From an uncultured Collinsella sp. (GTDB taxonomy: Bacteria > Actinomycetota > Coriobacteriia > Coriobacteriales > Coriobacteriaceae), in contig CAKTWE010000089.1 of assembly GCA_934630385.1 (NCBI GenBank), positions 1 through 6,621 on the forward strand: 6,621 nucleotides of DNA, given 5' to 3'. This document shows, in pieces, positions 1-5,475 of the stretch. The notes beneath the pieces were generated by a model, which saw only the letters and a program-made list of their open reading frames with translations, did no database searches and was not told where the DNA came from. The position numbers and the translations under genes were made by a program. Position 1 is the first letter of the stretch; each line of letters starts with the position of its first letter.

Positions 1-38
1 TGACCGGTGGACGGCACCGAGCCGTCAATGGAATGGAG

Positions 39-70
39 AAGGGGGAGGCCTCGCGGCCTCCCCCTTTTTT
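39..70 (+). terminator. Rho-independent terminator of the upstream gene
   Basis: A perfect 10-bp GC-rich stem (41-50 with 55-64), extended by two A-T pairs, closes a 4-nt TCGC loop and runs directly into six T residues (65-70). The T tract is on the + strand only, so it should end transcription coming from a + strand gene to the left. That gene is outside the window; a TGA at 1-3 may be its stop, since the other two frames stay open through the hairpin. By actinobacterial synteny the missing gene could be rpsA, but nothing visible proves this. The hairpin separates the coaE operon from upstream transcription. Confidence 0.9.
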
Positions 71-138
71 GCGTTTGAAAGATAGTTGTAATACAAGAAC
101 TCGCTTTCGTTTAGCTTGTCTTACTGTTTGGCTGTATT

Positions 139-169
139 TTGAGTCCTTCTTTTGTATTTGCGCGATAAT
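139..169 (+). promoter_or_regulatory. Weak candidate promoter for the coaE operon
   Basis: The 127-bp gap between the terminator and coaE is clearly more AT-rich than the genes, and because the terminator blocks readthrough a promoter is expected in it. The best pair I see is TTGAGT (139-144) and GATAAT (164-169), but the spacing is 19 bp, longer than the usual 17, so this is tentative. Another start point in 71-197 is possible. Confidence 0.3.
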
Positions 170-185
170 AACTCCCATTGGCGTT

Positions 186-193
186 AGGGAGGA
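186..193 (+). promoter_or_regulatory. Ribosome binding site that fixes the coaE start
   Basis: AGGGAGGA lies four bases before the ATG at 198. It decides the start: the same frame is open upstream to an ATG at 33, but that ATG has no ribosome binding site and lies before the terminator hairpin. The Walker A motif also begins only eight residues after the ATG at 198, as expected for this kinase family. Confidence 0.85.
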
Positions 194-197
194 CTTG

Positions 198-839
198 ATG
201 TTTACCGTTTTTGTCTTGGGCAATATTGCTTCGGGTAAATCGACTGCCTGCCGCTATCTCGAATCTCATGGCGCCATGCTTATCGATTTGGATGTGCTTG
301 CCAAATCGCTGTATGTGCCAGGCTCCGATATCGTCAATACCCTCGCGGAAGAATTCGGTTGGGACATTCTGGACGGGGAGGGCGGCATTCGCCGCGATGC
401 CCTCGCTGCTCGAGCTTTCGCCTCTCCTGATACAGTTGCGCGGCTCAACGGCATCGTTCATCCGGTTCTCATCGAACAGCTGTCACTGAGGATTCTTGAT
501 CCGGTTTGCTGCACGGTTTCGTCCCCCCGTTATCCCTTTGCGGTTGTCGAGGTTTCTGCCCCGACTGGGTTTGAGGATGCTTTTGGCCTGGCTGATGAAA
601 TTCTGGTTATCAGTGCTCCTTTGGCAGTTCGTCGCGAGCGTGCCATTCATCGTGGTATGGAGTCCTCTGATTTTGATGCTCGCTCTGCATGCCAACCTGA
701 TGAGGCTTCGCTTTGCAATCTCGCTACGACTGTAATCGATAATGCGGCAGGCGATAATTCGCTCTTTGAACAACTGGACGCATGGCTTGCTCGCCATGGC
801 TTCGTGGATGTAACGGATAAGGAGGAGGCCGATGCCTAA
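198..839 (+). CDS. coaE: Dephospho-CoA kinase
   Basis: A 213-residue cytosolic P-loop kinase that should phosphorylate the ribose 3'-hydroxyl of dephospho-CoA with ATP, the last step of coenzyme A synthesis. Seen in the sequence: Walker A GNIASGKST (8-16), the D-x-D pair at 30/32, the R-x-x-L and FA stretch (66-75), the LNGIVHP helix (83-89) that matches the family's 'HP' motif, an R-rich lid (145-152), Q166 and the C-terminal VIDN (179-182). The length fits the family (about 200). It is divergent: the usual TGGIGSGKS is GNIASGKS, and the usual PLLFE is APTGFED (121-127). The start follows from the ribosome binding site at 186-193. Its last 8 bases overlap the next gene, so the two are probably translationally coupled. 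T-ending codons are more frequent than in the genes to the right. Deoxynucleoside kinases share the GNIxSGKST style of P-loop, but the rest fits CoaE. Confidence 0.86.
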   Translation: MFTVFVLGNIASGKSTACRYLESHGAMLIDLDVLAKSLYVPGSDIVNTLAEEFGWDILDGEGGIRRDALAARAFASPDTVARLNGIVHPVLIEQLSLRILDPVCCTVSSPRYPFAVVEVSAPTGFEDAFGLADEILVISAPLAVRRERAIHRGMESSDFDARSACQPDEASLCNLATTVIDNAAGDNSLFEQLDAWLARHGFVDVTDKEEADA

Positions 840-1413
840 GACACGTTTCTTTACGTGGTATCGCGTGGCGCCACTTGCCGTTTTGTTCGTCTTCGGCCTT
901 ATTTCGCTCGTCTACTCGTATGCTCCTGCCGCCTTCTTTAAGCCTTTGTATCCAATTGACTACGAGGCGTATGTAAAGCAATCGAGCATTTCGCACAATC
1001 TTGATCCATATCTGGTGTGTGCTGTCATAAAGTCGGAATCGAATTGGGATCCCGAGGCTGAGTCGAATCAAGGCGCTCGGGGGCTGATGCAGCTGATGCC
1101 CGAGACTGCCCAGGATATGATTGCCAAGGGTCTTGTCGATGGTGGCGAGTATTCGGCCGACAACCTTAACGATCCGGCTACGAGCATCGAGTTTGGCTGT
1201 GCATATCTTTCGTATCTTCTAACGTATTTTAACGGGTCGACTGACAGTGCCATTGCCGCCTATAACGCCGGCATGGGCAATGTCGACGGATGGGCGCAGC
1301 AGAGCACCTCGCTTCATAATGCAATCACCTTTCCCGAGACGCAGGCGTATCTGATTCGTGTCAATAATGCCTGGGTTCGCTACAAGACCCTCTATCCCGA
1401 TCGGTTCGTATAG
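832..1413 (+). CDS. Membrane-anchored lytic transglycosylase (SLT domain, GH23)
   Basis: A 193-residue protein with one N-terminal hydrophobic segment (about 12-31) after a short basic N-terminus, then an extracytoplasmic SLT domain (about 44-190). Lytic transglycosylases cleave the MurNAc-GlcNAc bond of peptidoglycan, leaving 1,6-anhydro-MurNAc ends. The family motifs are all visible: ES with the presumed catalytic E69, GLMQLMPETA (84-93), AYNAG (143-147) and PETQAYL (168-174). There is no signal peptidase I site that I would trust, so the segment is more likely an anchor than a cleaved signal. AGGAGG at 820-825 sits six bases before the ATG, inside the end of coaE, and the two reading frames overlap by 8 bases. 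The protein is short, with no LysM or other binding domain. The family is certain; the specific role (growth, division, secretion, sporulation-like remodelling) cannot be told. Confidence 0.92.
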   Translation: MPKTRFFTWYRVAPLAVLFVFGLISLVYSYAPAAFFKPLYPIDYEAYVKQSSISHNLDPYLVCAVIKSESNWDPEAESNQGARGLMQLMPETAQDMIAKGLVDGGEYSADNLNDPATSIEFGCAYLSYLLTYFNGSTDSAIAAYNAGMGNVDGWAQQSTSLHNAITFPETQAYLIRVNNAWVRYKTLYPDRFV

Positions 1414-1433
1414 GACTATGCCTGCCGCCTGCG

Positions 1434-1450
1434 TATACTGCATATATATG
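1434..1450 (+). promoter_or_regulatory. Candidate -10 element and AT palindrome before uvrB
   Basis: The 51-bp gap between the transglycosylase and uvrB contains TATACT (1434-1439), one mismatch from the consensus -10 hexamer, followed at once by the perfect 10-bp palindrome CATATATATG (1441-1450). I see no good -35 at 16-18 bp. uvrB may have its own promoter here in addition to readthrough from coaE; the palindrome would lie near the start point. Neither is proven. Confidence 0.3.
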
Positions 1451-1464
1451 AGTTAGGAGTATCC

Positions 1465-3705
1465 ATGGCGGATTTTGAAGTTGAGCGTGTTGGCGGAGAG
1501 CTCAAACGTTTTGGCGTTGAGGGCTCTGAGGTGCCGTTTGAGGTCGTGTCTCCCTATGAGCCTGCAGGTTCTCAGCCTAAGGCCATTGAGTCGCTTGTGC
1601 AGGGTGTGAGGGACGGAGATCGCTATCAGGTTTTGCTGGGCGTGACTGGTTCGGGCAAGACTTTCACGATGGCTAAGACTATTGAGGCCCTGGGGAAGCC
1701 GACGCTGGTCATGGCTCCCAATAAAACGCTCGCCGCTCAGCTTGCGAGCGAGCTCAAAGAGTTCTTTCCCAACAACGCTGTGGTCTACTTTGTCTCGTAC
1801 TACGACTACTATCAGCCCGAGGCGTATGTACCGCAAAGCGATACATATATCGAGAAAGACTCCTCGATTAACGAAGAGGTCGAGATGCTGCGCCATCAGG
1901 CGACGGCATCGCTGCTTTCTCGACGCGATGTGATCGTCGTCGCATCGGTCTCGTGCATCTACGGTATCGGCTCTCCCGAGGACTATGCGGGCCTGGCGCC
2001 GAACGTCGACAAGAAGGTGCCGCTCGAGCGCGATGACTTTATCCATGCGCTCATCGACATTCAATACGACCGTAATGACTATGACCTGGCGCGTGGTACG
2101 TTCCGCGTACGTGGCGATGTCGTCGATGTGTATCCGCCCTATGCGGAGCACCCGTTGCGCTTTGAGTTCTTTGGCGACGAGGTCGAGCTGATTGCCGAGA
2201 TCGATGAGGTCACCGGCGAAATGCTACGTGAGTATGAAGCTATTCCCGTGTGGCCGGCCTCTCACTACGTGACCGAGAAACCTAAGGTCAAGGCGGCCCT
2301 GAAATCGATCAGCGAAGAATGCGAAAAGCGTGTGGCGGAGCTCAAGGCGACCGACAAGTTGCTCGAGGCACAGCGCCTGCAGCAACGTACCGATTATGAT
2401 CTCGAAATGCTCGAGACGATGGGCTTTTGCAACGGCATCGAGAACTACTCGCGTCATCTGGATGGACGTAAGCCGGGCGAGCCGCCGTTTACCCTGATCG
2501 ACTACTTTCCCAAGGACATGCTCTGCATCATCGACGAGAGCCATGTGACGGTGCCACAGATTCGCGGCATGCACGAAGGTGACCGTTCGCGCAAAGTTAC
2601 GCTTGTTGAGCATGGTTTTCGTCTTCCGTCGGCGCTCGATAACCGTCCGCTTCGCTTCGATGAGTTTGAGGCGAGGATTCCGCAGTTTATCTACGTCTCG
2701 GCCACGCCGGGCGACTATGAGCTGCGTGTGAGCCAAAATGACGTTGAGCAGATCATTCGTCCGACCGGTCTGCTCGATCCCAAAATCGACGTTCGTCCGG
2801 TCCGAGGCCAGATTGACGATCTTGAGGACGAGATTCGCGAGCGCGTGGCCCGCAAGGAGCGCGTGCTGGTGACCATACTGACCAAGCGCATGGCCGAGGA
2901 TCTGACCGATCACCTGCTCGATGCCGGCATTAAGGTCAACTACATGCACTCCGATACGGCGACGATGGACCGTGTCGAGATCCTGCGAACGTTGCGCGAG
3001 GGCAAGATCGATGTTTTGGTTGGCATCAACTTGCTTCGCGAGGGTCTGGATCTTCCCGAGGTCTCGCTGGTGGCAATTCTCGATGCCGATAAGGAAGGTT
3101 TCTTACGTAACCGCCGTTCGCTGATTCAGACGATTGGCCGTGCGGCCCGTAATGCCGACGGCGAAGTCATTATGTATGCAGACATCGTGACCGATTCGAT
3201 GAGAGAGGCAATCGACGAGACGCAGCGTCGCCGTGAGATCCAGATGGCCTACAACGAAGAGCACGGCATTGTGCCCAAGACGGTGCGCAAGGCCATCAAC
3301 GACATTTCGAGCTTTATTGCCGAGGCCGAAAAGACCGTGGGGTCCAAGGGACGCTCGAAGGGCGACTCTCTGGGCCATGGTGCGTTCTATACACCCGATG
3401 AAAACGGCGAGGGCGGGGTGCCAGAGACGGTGACGCCTGAACAGACGCTTGCCGAGCAGCTGGAAGGGCTGCCGCATGACGAGCTGGTGCGGATCGTCGA
3501 GACTATGGAGGAAGACATGCGTAATGCCTCCGCCGCCATGGACTTTGAGGAGGCGGCGCGCCTGCGTGATGCCGTCGTTCAGATTCGGGCGATGCTCGAG
3601 GGCGCGTCCGAGGACGAAACGATTGAGCGCCTGCGCTCGCAGGCCCGCAAGGGTTCCACGTTCGCTTCGGGCAGAAAACGCCAGGGCGCGCGATTTAAGA
3701 AATAG
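1465..3705 (+). CDS. uvrB: Excinuclease ABC subunit B (UvrB)
   Basis: The 746-residue damage-verification helicase of nucleotide excision repair: it is loaded on DNA by UvrA, probes the lesion, then recruits UvrC for the incisions. Everything expected is present: Walker A GVTGSGKT (59-66), the tyrosine-rich beta-hairpin [12 protein letters not shown] (112-123) that inserts between the strands, the DESH box (357-360), SATP (412-415), motif [15 protein letters not shown] (520-533), motif [11 protein letters not shown] (555-563) and the C-terminal UVR motif (about 675-711) that contacts UvrC. It is longer than the roughly 670-residue standard because of about 25 extra N-terminal residues, common in actinobacteria, and a Gly/Ser-rich linker plus tail (about 625-665 and 712-746). 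AGGAG at 1455-1459 is five bases before the ATG. No LexA box of the CGAAC-N4-GTTCG type is visible upstream. Confidence 0.99.
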   Translation: MADFEVERVGGELKRFGVEGSEVPFEVVSPYEPAGSQPKAIESLVQGVRDGDRYQVLLGVTGSGKTFTMAKTIEALGKPTLVMAPNKTLAAQLASELKEFFPNNAVVYFVSYYDYYQPEAYVPQSDTYIEKDSSINEEVEMLRHQATASLLSRRDVIVVASVSCIYGIGSPEDYAGLAPNVDKKVPLERDDFIHALIDIQYDRNDYDLARGTFRVRGDVVDVYPPYAEHPLRFEFFGDEVELIAEIDEVTGEMLREYEAIPVWPASHYVTEKPKVKAALKSISEECEKRVAELKATDKLLEAQRLQQRTDYDLEMLETMGFCNGIENYSRHLDGRKPGEPPFTLIDYFPKDMLCIIDESHVTVPQIRGMHEGDRSRKVTLVEHGFRLPSALDNRPLRFDEFEARIPQFIYVSATPGDYELRVSQNDVEQIIRPTGLLDPKIDVRPVRGQIDDLEDEIRERVARKERVLVTILTKRMAEDLTDHLLDAGIKVNYMHSDTATMDRVEILRTLREGKIDVLVGINLLREGLDLPEVSLVAILDADKEGFLRNRRSLIQTIGRAARNADGEVIMYADIVTDSMREAIDETQRRREIQMAYNEEHGIVPKTVRKAINDISSFIAEAEKTVGSKGRSKGDSLGHGAFYTPDENGEGGVPETVTPEQTLAEQLEGLPHDELVRIVETMEEDMRNASAAMDFEEAARLRDAVVQIRAMLEGASEDETIERLRSQARKGSTFASGRKRQGARFKK

Positions 3706-3710
3706 GGTAC

Positions 3711-3742
3711 AGGCCCCGCGCTTCTCGCTGAGCTCGGGGTCT
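3711..3742. terminator. Hairpin between convergent uvrB and the FAD dehydrogenase gene
   Basis: AGGCCCCG (3711-3718) pairs with CGGGGTCT (3735-3742) through 8 bp including one G-T wobble, starting six bases after the uvrB stop. The 16-base interior is long and there is no clean T run on either side; the - strand reads TTTCTT some bases beyond. It could be a weak bidirectional terminator for the two genes that meet here. Placement supports this more than the structure does. Confidence 0.45.
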
Positions 3743-3756
3743 GTGTCTTCAGTGTG

Positions 3757-5397
3757 CTAGAGGTCTGCAATCAGGGCTTCGGCGCACCGGATGCCATCAG
3801 TGGCGGCGCTCATGATGCCGCCGGCATATCCTGCTCCCTCGCCGCAAGGGTAGAGGCCTGGAGTCGCCACGGCGTGACACGCGCGATCTCGGGTGACGGC
3901 GACCGGGGAGCTCGAACGCGTCTCCACGCCGGTAAGCACGGCATCGGGACGGTCGTAGCCCCGTAGCTTTTTTCCGAGCAGGGGAATTCCCAGGCGAAGC
4001 GACTCGACGATATGCTGCGGTAGTGCCTCGTCAATTTCTGTCCAAGTCACACCGAGCGGATAGGTGGGCTTAACCTTTCCGCTTGCCGTGCTGGGACGTT
4101 TTGCAAGGAAATCGCCGACGAGCTGTGCCGGTGCATTCCAGTTAGAGCCGCCCAGGCGGTAGGCAGCCTGCTCGCAAGCGCACTGGAGTTCAACGCCCGC
4201 GAGAGGGTCATCGCTGGGAAGGTCGTCGGGCGTGACGTTAACGAGCAGGGCGGCATTTGCGTTACGGCCGTTGCGGGCATTGAGACTGGCGCCATTGACG
4301 CACAGGTGGCCCGGCTCGGAAGAGGCGGCGACAACCTGCCCGCCGGGGCACATACAAAACGAGAACACACTGCGCTCGTTGGGAAGATGGGCGACGAGCT
4401 TGTAGGGGGCTGCTCCGAGGGCGGGATGTCCCGCCGAAGAGCCATATTGGGTGCGATCGATATCGCGCTGTGGGTGCTCGATGCGTACGCCCATGGCAAA
4501 GGTTTTTTGCGCGAGGGCTACGTTATGGTCCTTGAGGAGCTCAAATACGTCGCGGGCGGAGTGGCCGCAGGCAAGGATAAGATGTTTCGTGGCGATTTGC
4601 TCGGTCGCGGCATGTTGAGACGCCTGGGCATCGATGCCGGTGATGGCGCCGGACGCGTCGGCGCGAATGTCAACGAGCTTCGTTCGATAGCGGACGACAC
4701 CTCCGAGCCGTTCGATGCGCTGGGAAATACTGGTGACAACTGTGGGAAGGATGTCAGAGCCAATGTGCGGCTTGGCATCCCACAGGATGTCTCGGGGTGC
4801 ACCCGCTTCGACGAAGGTGTCCAGGATAAGGCGATGGGCGGGATTTTTGGTTCCCGTATTGAGCTTGCCGTCCGAGAAAGTCCCCGCGCCGCCCAAGCCA
4901 AACTGGATATTGCTCTCGGGGTCGAGGATGCGCTCCTTCAGGAAGAGGTCAATTGCCTGCGAGCGGCGAAGCGCTGGGTCGCCCCGTTCGATAAGCAAGG
5001 GCTTCAGGCCCGCTTCGGCAAGGGTGAGTGCGGCGAAAAGGCCAGCGCATCCGGCACCGACGACGACGGGGCGCTCTTTGGGCGCGCCGGAAACGGGGGA
5101 GGGGAATGAAGGCTCATTGTCTTCTATCGTGCGCACGCGTGAGCGGTCGCGCGCAGCAACACTGTCGAGCACTGTCTGCTCGATGTCTGGGCTCGTCAGC
5201 TCAACACGAAAGCTCAGGATAAAATGAACGTCTCGTTTTTTGCGGGCATCGATGGACTTGCGGTGGAGCTCGATGGACTTGATCTCGGAGTCTTTGCAAC
5301 GTAGGACGCGTTTGACGACTCGCTTGCCAACGATAAGGCAAGCTTTTTCATCGCCGGCTTCATCGAGCGACGCAGTGACTTGGGTGATTTCGATCAT
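3757..5397 (-). CDS. FAD-dependent dehydrogenase of the COG2509 family
   Basis: A 546-residue cytosolic flavoprotein of unknown substrate. Residues 1-95 form the small alpha/beta domain typical of the family, including the SIDARKKRDVHF stretch (48-59). The FAD-binding Rossmann fold follows: PVVVGAGCAG (110-119) with the ribose-binding acidic residue E137 at the end of the second strand. Further family signatures are GLGGAGTFSDGKLNTG (167-182), FCMCPGG (347-353), GVETRSSSPV (490-499) and the C-terminal GEGAGYAGGIMSAATDG (519-535), which closes over the flavin. The length fits the family. No signal peptide or membrane segment is seen. It converges on uvrB and is the second gene after an HI0933-type flavoprotein on the same strand, 78 bp downstream of that gene's stop, with a terminator hairpin between. 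The electron donor, acceptor and physiological substrate are unknown for most of this family; I do not assign a reaction. Confidence 0.9.
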   Translation of the reverse strand: MIEITQVTASLDEAGDEKACLIVGKRVVKRVLRCKDSEIKSIELHRKSIDARKKRDVHFILSFRVELTSPDIEQTVLDSVAARDRSRVRTIEDNEPSFPSPVSGAPKERPVVVGAGCAGLFAALTLAEAGLKPLLIERGDPALRRSQAIDLFLKERILDPESNIQFGLGGAGTFSDGKLNTGTKNPAHRLILDTFVEAGAPRDILWDAKPHIGSDILPTVVTSISQRIERLGGVVRYRTKLVDIRADASGAITGIDAQASQHAATEQIATKHLILACGHSARDVFELLKDHNVALAQKTFAMGVRIEHPQRDIDRTQYGSSAGHPALGAAPYKLVAHLPNERSVFSFCMCPGGQVVAASSEPGHLCVNGASLNARNGRNANAALLVNVTPDDLPSDDPLAGVELQCACEQAAYRLGGSNWNAPAQLVGDFLAKRPSTASGKVKPTYPLGVTWTEIDEALPQHIVESLRLGIPLLGKKLRGYDRPDAVLTGVETRSSSPVAVTRDRACHAVATPGLYPCGEGAGYAGGIMSAATDGIRCAEALIADL

Positions 5398-5403
5398 CAA
5401 GGT

Positions 5404-5408
5404 CTCCT
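5404..5408 (-). promoter_or_regulatory. Ribosome binding site that decides the dehydrogenase start
   Basis: On the - strand AAGGAGA places AGGAG six bases before the ATG at 5397-5395 but only three bases before the TTG at 5400-5398. The ATG is therefore preferred over the TTG, which would add one residue. Confidence 0.8.
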
Positions 5409-5415
5409 TAGATGC

Positions 5416-5447
5416 AAGAAAGAGGCCGCCCGGTGTCCCAGACGGCC
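5416..5447 (-). terminator. Rho-independent terminator after the HI0933-type gene, or leader attenuator
   Basis: Read on the - strand, GGCCGTCTGG (5447-5438), a GACA loop and CCGGGCGGCC (5433-5424) form a 10-bp stem with two G-U pairs, followed by TCTTTCTT (5423-5416). It lies about 28 bases after the stop of the HI0933-type gene, so it plausibly ends that transcript. It also lies only seven bases before the ribosome binding site of the COG2509 gene and downstream of the TATAAT at 5466-5461, so it could act as a leader hairpin for that gene. Confidence 0.75.
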
Positions 5448-5460
5448 CGAATGCGTTTTG

Positions 5461-5466
5461 ATTATA
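5461..5466 (-). promoter_or_regulatory. Candidate -10 hexamer for the COG2509 dehydrogenase gene
   Basis: The - strand reads a perfect TATAAT here, within the intergenic gap and just after the stop of the HI0933-type gene. At 16-18 bp upstream there is no recognisable -35 and no TGn extension, so strength is doubtful. If used, RNA would begin near 5454, a few bases before the terminator-like hairpin. Confidence 0.4.
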
Positions 5467-5475
5467 ACTGCGCGG

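Noticed and set aside
33..197. Upstream extension of coaE from the ATG at 33
   Set aside because: It would be translated through the terminator hairpin, has no ribosome binding site and no family homology; the ATG at 198 has AGGGAGGA and puts the P-loop at the expected place.
198..839. Deoxynucleoside kinase instead of CoaE
   Set aside because: The P-loop resembles that family, but the D-x-D pair, the HP helix and the C-terminal VIDN follow the CoaE order, as does the linkage to uvrB.
1390..1464. SOS (LexA) box upstream of uvrB
   Set aside because: Only a single GTTCG half (1404-1408) is present; the partner CGAAC at the right distance is missing.
1453..2949. Two long - strand open frames (232 and 241 codons) opposite uvrB
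   Set aside because: They mirror the uvrB codons, match no family I know, and uvrB itself is unambiguous.
4306..5109. 267-codon + strand open frame opposite the COG2509 gene
   Set aside because: It lies wholly antisense to a gene with full family motifs, has low-complexity Gly/Ala/Arg composition and no recognisable domain; long shadow frames are usual in GC-rich DNA.
5398..5400. TTG start for the COG2509 gene
   Set aside because: It is only three bases from AGGAG; the ATG directly after it has the better six-base spacing.
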